DNA of 64,000 nt from Onthophagus taurus (Eukaryota > Arthropoda > Insecta > Coleoptera > Scarabaeidae), in the NCBI RefSeq assembly GCF_036711975.1, contig NC_091968.1, positions 16,926,001-16,990,000 on the forward strand, written 5' to 3'. A model generated the notes under the pieces. The model did not search any database, was not told the origin of the DNA, and saw only the letters and a list, made by a program, of their open reading frames with translations. Positions 44,926-60,100 of this stretch are shown piece after piece (position 1 is the stretch's first letter; each line of letters starts with the position of its first letter). The translations under genes and the position numbers were made by a program.

Positions 44926-45180
44926 ATAAAATTGAATGTAAGTATCTTAAAGAATAAATAATTGAATTATTGCTTAGTGGTAAATTGTTTTTAATCTTAT
45001 ATAATAGAAGAATCTCTGACATATGATTCTGTTTTTCTATGAAAATATACAGAATCTTGGAGATGTGTTTCACCAGCTGATATTTTGGAGTATTTATGGC
45101 ACTGACAATAGGGTGTGATGGGACATCGGGTTTAGGGATTTTAGGTAATACTAGGTGGTACTGGGGCCTGCACAAACAAA
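44918..45180 (-). pseudogene. Penelope-like RT fragment
   Basis: The minus frame reads QYHLVLPKIPKPDVPSHPIV then SAINTPKYQLVKHISKIL. The LPKIHKP...LRPIVS motif identifies PLE reverse transcriptase region 2-3. No further motifs are present. It lies just inside the inverted pair. Confidence 0.7.
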
Positions 45181-46499
45181 CTTCTGTATTGTTCTGCTGG
45201 AATGTCAGTAGATTTCACCAATTAGCTTAACTGTTAGTTCTAGTCTTCGTTTAAGATTCATATTTATAAAAAAATGCAAATTTATTTACATAGATGAAAT
45301 ACATAGACAACAAATAGATTAAATAATCGAAAATCATATAGAACGCGTAAGTTGTAATCTTTCGTGTTCTACACAATAATTTAAATCTCCTTTACTTAGA
45401 ACATCAGCTGAAAATCTCAACGACTTAATTAAAATGAATAGGAAAACACTTTACAAAAGATTACTAAAGATCAACTAGTTGAGTCTTTACTCTCCAATTA
45501 TTCTTAGTTATTTCTTCAAGTTATTACGATCTCGTTTAAAAACTATTACATATTTTTACGTCGGAACATCTCTAAAGTCATCGATCGCATTAAATGTTGC
45601 AAGATTAAGTTCGTACGTACAGATGACGAAGCAAATACTAAAGGATTCTCGGTCGGTTTCTTGAAATTATACGTTGAGTAACGAGCGAAGAAGACGCGCT
45701 CGGACAGCGTAAAAGAAACAGATTCCGTCGTCTTTTAACAAAAACCCATCGTAAATTAGGTGCTGCAATGCATATCTCTACCACTACAACGACTACATTA
45801 TTTTCTCTACGCTTCTATAACACCAAATTTCGACATCCACAGATCATTTTAACTGATCATCTTCTTTTCAGACCGTGTGATCTCATCTTTGTAATAATTT
45901 AATCTATCGGGATTAATTCGCATTTATTTGGTTAATTTTGTCTCGTTATTGCCTCACGTGAAAAGTAATAGTTGTATTTCAATTAACAACTATTAATCTA
46001 CTATTTCCTGAACAATAAATCGTTTAAATGGTTTATAACAATATCAACGGTAATTAGAGAGTATATTGTTTTTAGAACAATAACAATTATTAATTAAATA
46101 GTTTTTATGCGGTTAAAGATTAAATACAATACGGTGAAGTACTTAATATTAAATATCTTCTGTAATTTGGGACGTAAAAGAAATTTTCGTAAAAGGTCGT
46201 TAGATGAGGAAAACGAAAGAGGTTAGAATGTAATGCAATTATCGTGTACTATGGAGTTCTTTCGAACCTGTAATTTTTAAATCATCGCCGCGTTGGTCGA
46301 TTAGCCTTTTAAGAACGGCTAAATTAACTTATTACGTTATATTCCAAGCGATTTTGGTATCATTAACGGGGCATCTACGAGAAATTTGAAGTAAAATTAT
46401 TGTAGTTATTTTATAATACAAGGTTAAAAACAATTTACTAATAAGCAATGATTCGATTATTTGTTGTTTAAGAAACTGACATTAAATTTTATTAAGTTA
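45181..46499. other. No gene recognised (1.3 kb)
   Basis: No frame with recognisable content. Base composition is less extreme than in the surrounding transposons and there are no obvious repeats, so it may be unique host sequence. I cannot support any feature in it. Confidence 0.3.
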
Positions 46500-46680
46500 C
46501 AAAAAAAATAGAAATAAAATTGAAACTAGAAACTTCCGGGTTATGCGGTGCGATTAACGAACTAATTACTTTTCGCTTACTCAAATTTCAAAGATGCAAT
46601 TAATATCAAATACTTTTGTTCATTCAATGCTGTTTAATGAAGTCTTAGATTATAAAAATATAAATATATACAATCTAAGA
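46500..46680. repeat. Right arm of the 180-bp inverted pair
   Basis: Mirror of 44745-44925; see that entry. Substitutions are scattered, at roughly 20 percent by eye. Confidence 0.65.
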
Positions 46681-46734
46681 GTAAGCAACTGGAAAATGTA
46701 ATAGTGAAGTGATTTTTTCAGCAAAGAGCATTAG

Positions 46735-48980
<2,246 letters not shown>

Positions 48981-49139
48981 TATAGGCAAAATGCTTTTTC
49001 CCCAAACGTTCAATCTCTAAAACTCAGGGGCTTTTACAGCACGTATAAAAAAATGCGTAAACCTTATTTTGGTCCATTCTATGAACAGTCATAGAATGAG
49101 TCATGAAATTTGGTACAGACCAAATTTCATCGAAATTGG
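48981..49139. other. Short unassigned stretch
   Basis: Contains a small inverted match (CATTCTATGAACAG/TCATAGAATGAG; AAATTTGGTACAGACCAAATTT near 49106). No gene. Confidence 0.35.
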
Positions 49140-49320
49140 TGTGACACAGTTGTGTTACTTCCCTTGTGAGAGCAAAAATGTAAAAGAGCAATATTGTTAA
49201 CAATAAAGTTTCCTACATCTTCTATACTAAACCTTTTTTTCTGAAGCGTTGCGAACCGCATGCTCTACTAAAAACAATATGGAAAACTATAATTTCATCT
49301 AATCCCGAAAAATGAGGAAG
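49140..49320 (-). repeat. Inverted satellite unit (family of 38160-38692)
   Basis: Reads as the reverse complement of one array unit: AGCAAAAATGTAAAAGAGCA, ATATTGTTAACAATAAAGTT and TCCTACA. Partner of the 38-kb array in opposite orientation. Confidence 0.7.
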
Positions 49321-49529
49321 TACTTCATTTATTTATTTATGGTAAATAAACTAATAGTACAAAACACTAAAATATAAAAAGTAAAAGAAACTCCGAATTA
49401 GAGTATTCATAAAAAAAAATAATACTGTCCAATACTACATACATACTAATATACATATACATATATAATACTAAATAATTAAATTGTACAATACCTACCA
49501 ATACAATGAACCGGGCAGTCGACATACTT

Positions 49530-50400
49530 AACATTGATCTCGTCTGGGATAATTCGGAATAGCAAATGAAATTTGACTCACAAGTTCAGACGAGTCACCT
49601 GATCTGCTGATCAATTTATACAGAAACAACACATCAGAGGCCACCCGACGTTCCCGTAACGATTGCAATCCGAGAATAATCATACTGTCATGTTCTTCAC
49701 CTCTCTCTCAAGAACGATTTTAGCACCCATGTCAATAGCAACTACTTCCGCCTGGAATACGTACTTTCGGCATTTTTGATCCATCTGTGAACATGCAAAT
49801 ATCTGCCCGAACCAGAGAATTTTCGTTTTCGATCCAGGACTGGCGCTGAGGCAGTACAATATGGTATCGAGCATTAATTACTGATAGTGATCCCTTCAAA
49901 TCTCACGGCATTGATAGCACAATATCAGTGCTTATAATGTCTTCCGCAGTATATTGGTACGACATGTCGGAACAGTTTTGAGTTATTACTTAAATCTGTG
50001 CATGGTAGTTCTAGCCACTTTCTCTATATGCAAATGCAGAGCAGATAGGCCAAGCAGAACCTCCATTGCTAGAGTTTGCGTTGTGCTTATCGCACCAGAG
50101 ATTGCCAATCCAGCTACACGTTGAATTCGTGAAAGTATACTGATAACTGAAGTCTGTTGGACTTTCCTATACCAGGCTGCTGCTCTGTATGTGATCATAG
50201 GTCTAACCACAATCACATAGAGCCAGTACAGTTTTTCAGGGGTAAGACCCCAATTTTTTGCACAAAGACTACGACAAGTCCACCAGGATAGTCTTTGTGT
50301 AAAACTCTCTGCAAATGTCCATTCCATGAGAGGGTTATGTCTAGGATTACTTCTAGATATTTGACTTCCTTTGAGAATGGAATTTCTTTATCGACTTCAC
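49530..50400 (-). pseudogene. LINE C-terminal and RNase H remnants
   Basis: Minus strand. RT C-terminal sequence (50327-49986) reads KNWGLTPEKLYWLYVIVVRP, MITYRAAAWYRK and LSRIQRVAGLAISGA, followed by an RNase H region with CMFTDGSKMPKVRIPGGSS (about 49800-49735). These are typical of R1/LOA/I-type LINEs. Further left (49680-49535), SLRERRVASDVLFLYKLISR resembles the C-terminal domain of a different, Jockey/CR1-type LINE, so two fragments may be fused. Several frame breaks. Confidence 0.65.
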
Positions 50401-50746
50401 ATGGTAGTTGAAAAGTAGTTTTGAATCGATGACAATGTCAAGATCTTTCACCTTGGACAATACACTATGTTTACAAATTAAAGCTTATAATTTGTATTGC
50501 AAACGTTTCGTGAAAAAGCGTGATTACTTTCTCACGGGTCAAATTTAGTTGGTCGATTTTAGTTGATCAAGAAAATTATAGTAAGAACTTGTCAGTCAAA
50601 CTTTTGTAGTTCAATTAATGACTCATCGCGAATCGCTTGCAACTGGCCAAGGCACACGTGCTTGTGTTTGATTTTTGATATAAGATTTTATTAAAAATTA
50701 CCAATAATAAGATAAGATTATGTTTTTTATCCATTTCACCCTTTTT

Positions 50747-51066
50747 GATTACAATATGAAAGATCAAAAACAAATTATATTCTGGTGATGACTTTTTTAA
50801 ATGTTTATTTCTCTAAACTAGTTTCGGGCACAAGCCCTTCCTAAGTAGAATTAGAACGTCAAGTAGTAAACTTTTAAGTTACATTTACACACAAATTTGT
50901 ACATAAATCAAAGTATAAAAACATTATATTCGATTGAATTTGATTTTACGGGAACAATAACGAAAACACAAAACTAAAAACATATTATAACTGGTTAGCG
51001 AAAGTAATAAACATTTAAAAAAGTCATCACCAGAGTATAATTTGTTTATGATCTTTCATATTATAA
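50747..51066. mobile_element. About 320-bp element with 60-bp inverted ends
   Basis: ATATGAAAGATCAAAAACAA...GACTTTTTTAAATGTTTATT at the left is mirrored at 51002-51066. The interior has CTAGTTTCGGGCACAAGCCC next to CTTCCTAAG, which resembles a PLE 3' terminus, so it may be a PLE end rather than a MITE. It interrupts the inverted copy of the 37.3-38 kb region. Confidence 0.55.
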
Positions 51067-52370
51067 TAATAAAATAGTTTAAAAGAATGAGTCATAAGTG
51101 CTCTGAAAATGTTATAATGAAATTTTTAGAACTATTGTTACATGACACAGACACAGCTGGGCATGAATCATGGTTATATGCACAAGTGTGCGAAACCTGA
51201 CACCATCAAAACAACGATAAGAAATTTAGTATAAAAAGCAGGAATGAATTTATTCTTATTCAGTTATTAATCAACTAAGAGAGATATTATGGTCGGTACG
51301 AAACATTCACGAATAAGAAGCCAAGGAGATTGCCAATATAGAGATCCTGTCTCCTTTTAAAGGTAAAACAGAATAAATCTAAAGTTAGATCCTTAGTATA
51401 TCCTGATAAGTTTCGATGTGGAATCTCTATTTAGCAGAGTACCAATCAAAGAAGCCGTGGATGGTCGTCGCCATAAATTCAACCCGGAGGGCTTGCCGAA
51501 ATATGTTCCAGGGCAGTAATAAATAATCACCAATATCTGCATGGATATGTTTGAACAAGAATGATAAAGTTCAGAGGAAGACAATGATAACCAGCTAGCT
51601 TTCCTTTATTATTTCTCAACCAGTTACCATTCCTCATTGTATCAGTTACCAGGACCATCAGGGAGTATACCCGAAGAAACCGCACACGAGCAGATACTTA
51701 CCAGCTTCATCACACTACCACCTACATCAGAAGATGTATTTCGACCCTTTCCGAAGAGACACGAGATTATCTGACGGAGAAAATTTGAAAAATGAAGAAG
51801 GGACATACTGCAGAAGAATGGGTCAGCAAAGAGAGGATGCTACAGATAACAAACACGGTAAGTAGTCAACCTGTGGGCTTCATCTGTTTTCCGAATGTTT
51901 TAGGTGTAACAGAACGTATCGCCGGGCGCTTAGAAAAGGACCACATACTGGTGAAGCATTTGACAGTCAGCAATTTATGGAAATTGTTGATAGCAAACGA
52001 CAAATTTCCTCCGTTAAGGGCGTTATGAGTCTACAGAGAGTCGTGCAAGTGTAGGAAATACTATGTAGGAAAAACTGGATGGAACTTCGAATATCGTAAG
52101 AAGGAACACGAAATCAGATTAGATTAGAAAAAACAGACCAGTACCAGAATGTGCAATATTGTGTCCACTGGATACACGAAACCTCTTTGATCTGAAAATA
52201 CGAAGGTTACAAAAAATAAAATCCGGTATAAATAGTCCAGAATGGAAATACGAAAACCATTTCAATTTTACCTCCTTTTGTGAAGGACAAAGAACAAGTA
52301 ACGTTCTTTGATCAGGGAGCAGATGGTGATGGTAAAGATGACAGCGAGTTAGAAAAGAACGTGTTTTAAT
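51067..52370 (+). pseudogene. Penelope-like RT and GIY-YIG fragment
   Basis: The plus strand from about 51395 reads ILISFDVESLFSRVPIKEAV, then after garbled sequence VGFICFPNVLGVTERIAGRL and EKDHILVKHL (51875-51970). At about 52030-52110 it reads VYRESCKCRKYYVGKTGWNF with EYRKKEHEIRL, a GIY-YIG core. Same family as 36615-37320 but in the opposite orientation; 51070-51400 matches 37320-37700 inverted. Many frameshifts. Confidence 0.7.
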
Positions 52371-52419
52371 CATTACATTCTAGCTCCACTTTCACCCACA
52401 ACAGACTAGACATACCTTT

Positions 52420-53480
52420 TCAGGAAAGAAGTAGGGGAGCGACCTTTTTGTAAAATAAGTAATATGAAAAATATACTTCAAGTATAATTACTTGTCTTAT
52501 CAATGAGCCTTGAATGACCGGAGGCGGAGGTAGAAGTTTTCTAATAATGTTATTTACGAGGACATCATACTCTTCATCTCGTTCCAGCATAAATCTTCTG
52601 GTATTACCAATCCTTTTATATTTTACTTGAAACTTGGAATTGGACAAGACGTGTCTAATTCCACCAACATAAAAATAAGCAAGTTGTTTTTCAAGATTAT
52701 TTATCAAAATCAAATTGCCCTTATTTAAATTACCTTGGGCAAAATTCTCTTCAATCTTCCTACGTTTTATATTTTCTAATAGGGTTTTTTCTTCACTGCT
52801 GGAACTGTTTGGGACTTTTTCATTATCTTCATGTGAGGAACTGTTGTTGGAACCATTTAATTTTTTGGAAATTTTTCACCGGTGCCACTTTTTTTTTCAT
52901 ATTCAATTAGTTCATTTTCAGACTAATTAGTCAATATGCGCGTTTTCCTTTCTTTCTTCTTAGTTGTACTATTCTCTGCGTGGATTTTGGAAATGGTCCC
53001 ATATCTTCAGGTGTCTTAAATAAAGATGTTGAAGGAATACTCATGGTCCAGCTCGCAGCAGCCGATCCAGCACTGCATTGAGACTTCGATATGGATGGAA
53101 AAGCATAAATATTATCTTCATTCGTCGACTTTGCAAAAGAGTTACTGTTAGACTCTACGCTTACGTCTTTTTCATCTTGACCATATCTTGTTTAATATTT
53201 TTTGGTTTATAATAAATCACCTCCTGAAATGTCAAACCTAATCTTTCGGTCACTGACAAATGAGGATAGAAATTCATCGTCTCGAAAAACTTGGCCATTG
53301 AAGGTATGTCACCTGATCCATCCTTACCCATCTTTCAATATTCTCTTAAAAGATTTACTAAGTGTTTTTCCTATAAATTCAGCAATATCATATATACTAA
53401 TTGGTTTTCCAGTATGTTCTAGTACCCAAGTATTTAAGGCAGCTTTTCACACAAATGCATTTCTATGGTAAGTTTTGGGG
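52420..53480 (-). pseudogene. Pogo-like (DDE_1) transposase C-terminal relic
   Basis: Minus strand. WVLEHTGKPISIYDIAEFIG and KTLSKSF (about 53430-53350) are the helical region that follows the DDE_1 catalytic core. DDEFLSSFVSDR, TPEDMGPFPK and RRKKGKR follow. A final block reads NLEKQLAYFYVGGIRHVLSN, KRIGNTRRFM and IRKLLPPPPVIQGSLIRQ (52713-52500), as in insect pogo-type proteins with a C-terminal accessory domain. The catalytic part is absent and there are several stops. Confidence 0.6.
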
Positions 53481-53569
53481 GTTTACTGCCATATAACTGC
53501 GGGGTGATATTTGATCAGCATTAAGAATTGAATTTTAATACCTAACGAAATTTAAAATAGGGTTAAAGT

Positions 53570-54340
53570 AAGGTTAAAAAAATTATTTCTTCAAAACGAC
53601 CAAGATTTAAGAATTATTGAACCTTTTTGAAGATATAAAGGAACGTTTAATATTGTGTTATACCAAATTTGAAGTTTCCAAGGTGAAAATTAAGAAGTGA
53701 ATTTGAACCAAATTAAAGCTGAAATGTTGCTCTTTAATATGGTATTCCATCTTAATCTTAAATTGTCATAATACAGGTTGAAACTTAAAAAATCGTAGAA
53801 ACGTTGTTTATGAAAATTAAGAAGTGAAATTTAAATAAAATTAAAGCTGAAACATTGCTCTTTAATAGTGTATATGAAACATATGTATTTGATTTATAAA
53901 TTTTTTTAGATAAGGAAACTCGAGGTTGTGGTACATTTTTATCTTAATCTTAATTGTTTCAGAAAACGAAAATATGATTTTGATATCAAATTAAAGCTAA
54001 AATGTTGCTCTTCAATATGGTATATGAAACATATTTGGTTGTGTCATACAAATTTTTAGATAAGAGAACTTGAAGTTGGGTTACATTTTCGTCTTAATTA
54101 CAAAATGTCATAATTCAGGTTGAAACTAGATAAATCGTGAAAGGGTGTAAAAATTTAGAAGTTAATTTGACATCAAATTAAAGTTGAAAGACTGCTTCAA
54201 CTTTAAAAAACTTAAAAAATCGTGAAAGCGGTGTTTATGGAAATAAAGAAGTCAATTTGATAACAAATTAAAGTTGAAACATTGCTCTTTAACAAGATAA
54301 ATATATGTGAAACATATCTATTTGTATTATAAATCTATTT
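53570..54340. repeat. Irregular tandem repeats, 90-190-bp spacing
   Basis: At least five units with AAATTAAAGCTGAAA(T/C)RTTGCTCTTTAA followed by ATGAAACATAT and TTTTTAGATAAG strings. AATTAAAG starts fall at 53711, 53839, 53989, 54176 and 54266. No coding frame. The spacing and unit length rule out a CRISPR array. Confidence 0.7.
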
Positions 54341-54423
54341 GCTAAGCTAATCGCTGCAATTGAAATGTGTAATTCGTGAGTATCAAGGATTAATAAGATC
54401 GGATCATCTTTTGCAGTTTTTTC

Positions 54424-54675
54424 TTGAGCAATGAAATGTTTTTTTTAGATAATCTACAAAGAAGACCATCCAGATGGATTTGTGCCGCCAATGAATCCTT
54501 TTGGAGCACCAATAAGCATGTGGGACTTGAAGTATGCTCTGGGAAAAATCAACATGGGTGTTACATGATTACCAAGGTATTAACCGCAACAATCATAGCA
54601 AGGAAATTCATTGCTTCTCTTTTTGTGAGACCATGGTGAAGTTGAGCTCAATGTAAATAATAATCGACTAACTGG
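54424..54675 (+). other. Possible decayed exon, unidentified
   Basis: A TTTTTTTTAG acceptor at about 54449 precedes open frames. One frame (to 54639) contains EVCSGKNQHGCYMITKVLTA then TIIARKF, which weakly resembles the haem-loop end of a cytochrome P450. Another frame reads HPDGFVPPMNPFGAPISMWD. The two cannot both be right and neither is convincing. Confidence 0.25.
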
Positions 54676-54823
54676 AGTTCTTTGTTTACAGAAAACACTT
54701 TATGACTGTAGAGTTAGTATTAATTATAAGAAATATTTCTAACACTAACAATGAAATAAACACGTATGAAGTGTTCGATGTTTTTTAATATTCTATTTCA
54801 TTGACAAAATCGAAAACCAATTT

Positions 54824-56732
54824 GGGGGGGGATCTCAAATGAACGAAAATTGTAACCATCGTCAACGCCATCCGATGTCACCGTCGATAACTAATTCTAC
54901 ACAAATTCAAATTTAAACAACTTTTAAGGCGGCTTATATTTCATTTCTTTTTTGAGTGATGTCAAATATAAATGATATTGATAAATCAGTTAATCTTTTT
55001 AATACGTGTAATTTATGAGTGTAATTTTGTAATTAAGTGTAAAAAAGTGTAAAAAACATATAAAATTTTTTAAATGATAAAAATGTCGGTTATTATTCCT
55101 TGCTATGTACCATCTTGCGATGATAGACATTAAAAGGTAAATTATAAAAATTATTAATTAATACAGCATAATTACTTTCATTCTGCTTTTCTAGATATTA
55201 TTTTCCGACCGACCCTATTATTCGAATGGCTTGGCTTTCTGGAAAACACAATTCAAAATTATTTGAATTAATTAATGATAAGCGTCTAAGTAACTATTGT
55301 GTTTGCCCCAACCATTTTGCAACAATGTGCAAATATGTTGAGAAGAAATTGAAAAAGCTACCTACATTATGCTTACTAGGTAAATGAAATTTTGCATAAA
55401 AAGTTTGTTTCTTAATCTATATATGTTTTTTAAATCATTTAGATTTGTAAGAAGAAACTATAAATAATTGCTTTTTGTCTCCACAAGATCAACCAACAGA
55501 AGATACTTCAGGTATGCTGCATGGTATGAAATGAATTATTTAGTTTCATAATTCATAATTATGTAATTCAATATATACCATATTATGTATGTTTATACCC
55601 CGACATGCCATATATATATATATTCATACCCCCACATAATATGTATGCCCCGATAAACTGCTTGGTATAACTAGTTCAACTGTTATGCAAGTCTATCCTG
55701 GATGTAGTAAACAACAAGGTTGCGAAGTTGCTTCAACCTCATTTTGTGAGGAAAATTTTGTCATTTCATTAGAAATGAATGGGAAACGGTTCCATCTAAG
55801 TGATGAAAAAGAAATAATTGGTAAATACCATAAAAACTGAATAATCATTCTTATTTCAAATTATCTTTATTTTTGTAGATAAGAAACGGAGGAAATTACC
55901 TTTTACAAAGAACTGCAGCAATTGTAACCTAACTGGAGCAAAAAAATACGTTGTGTCGCGCTGAGAAAAATGCCAGAATAATAAGGCAAAAGCTAATACA
56001 ATTGAGGAAAAATCCTCAGGTATTGGTGAACCTCAAATATTTGAATAAAGAAACTAGAAATTTCTTTAGCAGCCAGTCCCGAAATCAGAAAAAAGAAGTG
56101 CTGGCTATTTCCATTTACAAACAAAGTGGTAAAGGATACCGGTTCTTATCAAATTTCTTTTCATTACCATCCAGGAAGACGCTACAAAAACTGTTAGGGT
56201 AAACAAAATGTAACATTATTGTATTTATTGAACTAAAACTAGAAGTAATAATAGCACTATCATTAGAACTAACACGAGCTACAAACTTTCGAAGTGATTT
56301 CGAGTCGTCTTCGATGGTGCTACTATTAGTTCTAGTTTAATTACACCGGCAGTGAAAGCCTTCGTACTTATATTCTATTTATGTAACCAAATTTTATTAG
56401 TTTTAAGAATAATAAATTATTATGTTGAAATTAGATCTTTCATTTAAAATATATTTATTTCCTTTCTTCAAAGCAATATTAATTGTGTTATTTTTAAATT
56501 TGGCGGTTAAAGTTACCCCCAACGATCTGGCAACGTCGGTCGCTTCGCTTCGATGCGCAGCGAACAATTTTGCCATATCGTTGGTTAGCCCAGTTTTACA
56601 CCATTATCCTAGTCGAAGTTGGTTTTAATCTATGATTAGTACTCTGCCACAATCTGTGACATCGGATGGCGCTGTACGCAAGGTACAATTTAATAAGGTA
56701 GCGTTGGCCATCTCTATCCTTCCTTGTCTCTG
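54824..56732 (+). mobile_element. P-like element copy 2
   Basis: Same structure, exon order and end points as 5769-7687, in the same orientation. Differences include a small deletion near 54950, and one extra base near 55948 that shifts the last exon (codons then read on from 55951 to 56202). The THAP exon carries the same TAA stop as copy 1. The flanks ACCAATTT and ACCATAAT are a poor match for an 8-bp duplication. The last exon reads EVLAISIYKQSGKGYRFLSN. Confidence 0.8.
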
Positions 56733-56844
56733 ACCATAATAATAATAATAAATAAAGTCATGGCAACTAAAATAACGTAAACTTGATCTTTTACAAAAAA
56801 CTAAAAATTTTAAATATGAAAGCTGTATAAGTACGCTACATATA

Positions 56845-57011
56845 CAGTGTGTTAATTGATTATCGTACTCTACGTCAGCATTGTAAGTATGCAACCAATA
56901 TCACAGTGCAATACGCATCATACGGAAATCGCGTATGGCAATAAAAATATTGTGATATTGCTTGCATACTTGCAATGATGACGTCGGATACGATAATTAA
57001 TTAACATACTG
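56845..57011. mobile_element. 167-bp MITE
   Basis: Ends CAGTGTGTTAATTGATTATC and complement, with inverted repeats of about 60 bp each (through GCATACTTGCAATGATGACG). TA lies at 56843-56844 and 57012-57013. Its terminus is shared by the solitary end at 27433. Confidence 0.85.
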
Positions 57012-57146
57012 TACTGCCCCCTTCAAAAATAGCAACAACTATAATTCAAAATGACAATTTTCAAATAAGGTTGTCAAAACTGAAAGGTGACTTTATGTAT
57101 TTTTGTTTAATAGTGACATTGTCACAAAAATTTATGACGTTGTCGT

Positions 57147-60100
57147 TTAAAGAAAATACTGGTTGGAAACGATCAATACTAACAAGTAAGTTTTCGTTAT
57201 TTTGCGAAACAATAAAGTTTTTTTTAAATCTTTTACAACTTTGAAGGGTCCTTCTAACCTCGGAGAGAGGGATGGACGATGTTCTAACTTTAGAAAAACA
57301 AATTTAGAATTTAACAAATTCTTATGCACAAAAGGTTTAGAAGTAGAATGGAATGAAGTTGGTACAAGCTTTAAATTTGAAAATGTTTCTCGCAAACTGG
57401 ATAAAAGAGGTTCTGTGACAACAGAATGATGTGAATTTATAAAAAAATCTTCAGGGAGACAAAGTGGTTGCACATATACCAACTCAGCGGGAGAACAACC
57501 CAAATCTTCTTTTAAAGAGGATATGTGTCCCAACAGGATTATTGGTAGGTCGTGATTCCACCTATCGACATTTCCTCTGACTTATGGCGGTTTTGAGAGT
57601 CCTGTGGAATCTCCCCAAAATGCCGTTGCTTTGAGGGTGGTAGGCGGAAGTATGAATCTGACGTGATCCAAGGAGCTTGTTAAATTGTGAACAGAGCCGA
57701 GATTCAGAGTGTGGTATGCCGAATCTGGAAAAATATTCACGGAGAAGAGTGTTTGCTACTGAAGAAGATGAAATATCATTTATAGGATAAGCTTCAGGCC
57801 AACGTGTAAAACGGTCGATTATTGTGAGGACGTAAGAACATCCTAAAGAAGATACTAAAGGTGAAACTAACTAAATCTATATGGATATGCTCAAATCGTC
57901 CTTTGGGAATGGATATTTTCTCAACGCGGGATTTGGTATGTTGATGGATCTTTGTTTTCTGACACTGGAGATATGTTCTTGTCCAAAATTGTATGTCCTT
58001 TGACATATGAGGTCAAAAGAAGCGAGATTTAACATTATGTAATGTAGAACGAAAACCTGAATGAATTAAAGAATGAAATTTATTAAAAATTACTCTTCTA
58101 TATTTATTTATTACTTTTTTATTTTCGCACCAAAGTACTAAGTTTGAGCCTGAAATTTCAGATAAATTATAATTGCATTTGGAAGCTGATTGTTTGTTGA
58201 TTAAATAAGGTAATTGTTGATCTTCGTCTTGAGCATTTTTAATCATCTGTAAGTTTGGGTATAGATTTTCAAGATAATCGACATTGATTCGTGACAATGT
58301 GTCTGCCACAACGTTCGATTTACCTTTAATAAATTTTATTTCCGAGGTGAATTGGGTAATGTAATTTAAGTAACGAGTCTGACGAGTTTCTTCTGATTTA
58401 GAAAAGAACGAATTTATTAGCGGTTTATGATCTGTATAAATAGTGAATTGATTTCCATGAAAAAAATGTAATTGCTGTATAAATGGCAAATAATTCCCTA
58501 TCGAATGTAGAGTAATTGATTTGCGCGGGTGAAAATTTTTTTGAGTAAAAAGCTAAAGGTTGAGTTTCAGAATTGTATGTTTGAGCAAGAACTGCTCCCA
58601 TGCCTATATTGGAAGCATCAGTAGTTAACGAAAGCGACATATGAATAGATGGATGCGCAAGTGTTGTCACAGAAGAAAGAAGTTAGTTAGCTTGAGTGAA
58701 TGATAATTCATGTTCGTTTGACCATGAAGAGATTGATTTGTCTTTACTAGAATTTAGACCAGCTGATAAATTATACAGTGGTGCTAAAATCTGTGATAGT
58801 TTAGGAACGAATCTATGATAAAAATTTATCATACCTAAGAATCTTTGTAGCTCTTTTAAAGAAATAGGTTTAAGGAAGTTAGTAATAATATTAACTCTCG
58901 ATAAAGAACGATAGAATACCCTTTGAAGAAATATGATGCCCAAAAAAATCTAAAGATTTAACATCAAAAATGCATTTAGAAGGTTGAATGTTGATGTTGA
59001 ACCCACACAAGGAAGCGGTAAAGCAAAAAAACTACTCTATTGCATAATACTTAAAAAAAATAAATAAAAACTGAAACACTCCATCATCACGATCCAAGTG
59101 AAAGCATCCAATGTCGCCAGTGTAGACCAATACCATATAGAAATATAGAATAGAGTCCAATAGAACAATATGAATTTTTTTTAATAAAAACTGAATTGAA
59201 ACATGCTGGAGAGAATGAGTTAAATCACTGTTGGTTCTGCTGCGAGCGTAGAGATAAGAACATCCACCTCCGAAACCGGGACAGTGGAAGCAACTTGATA
59301 TCGTCAGTCCGTCAATTTCCGTTTTATGCGCCGGAGGGGTAAGAAGACCTTTGAATTTGAAGTTCAGATGATGTACATCAGTTCGATAGCATACTCTATC
59401 CAACAAATACTCAGGTGTTTTTGTGTTAAAACTCTATGATAAAAAACGGCACAGTGAAGCTGCCTACGTCTATCTATGTTCAACCACCCCAATATGGCCA
59501 ATTTGTGAGATATATGATCATACTTCCTAATACCAAAAATTGTGGATGAAGCAAGCATTTTGTAGTCGCTGAACACGAAGTTGACCTACCTTCAACAAAC
59601 ACGGCGCATACACCACATCGGCAAAATTAAATCGGGATAAAACCAGCGATTGGCATAACGTAGCTTTGGTGTGAAAGCCCAGTATGTGTTGACAGGGGTA
59701 AAAAGCCTTTAATTTAGCATAAGCCGCTTGGAGAACATAAGAAATATGTTTGCGAAATCTTAAATCAGTTTGAAGGTGGAGTCCAAGGTTACGAAACTCA
59801 GAAACCATCGGGAGAAGTTGTCCATTTTTATTTATATTAACGAAGTCGGAGTATTTTTGAACGTCTCCCCTTCGAACCTTTGACTTACTGGGATTCAATC
59901 TAAGGTTAAACCTTTCTGTAAGCTGAGAAAAAGCATCCAATTCTCTGTTGATCACAACTAGGCTATCATCAAAATTATCTGGAGGAAATGAAAGATACAC
60001 TTGCGTGTCGTCTGCATATAAATGAATGTTACAAATGTGAAAAACATTAATAAGATGAGCTGTATAAATAGAAAACAGGAGTGGTGATAATATTGATCCC

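Noticed and set aside
45181..46499. A host gene in the 1.3-kb repeat-poor stretch
   Set aside because: No frame of useful length, no splice-linked coding pieces and no motif were found on either strand.
53570..54340. CRISPR-like or regulatory array of AAATTAAAGCTGAAA strings
   Set aside because: Spacing varies from about 90 to 190 bp and the whole unit repeats, not just a short motif. It is an ordinary tandem repeat.
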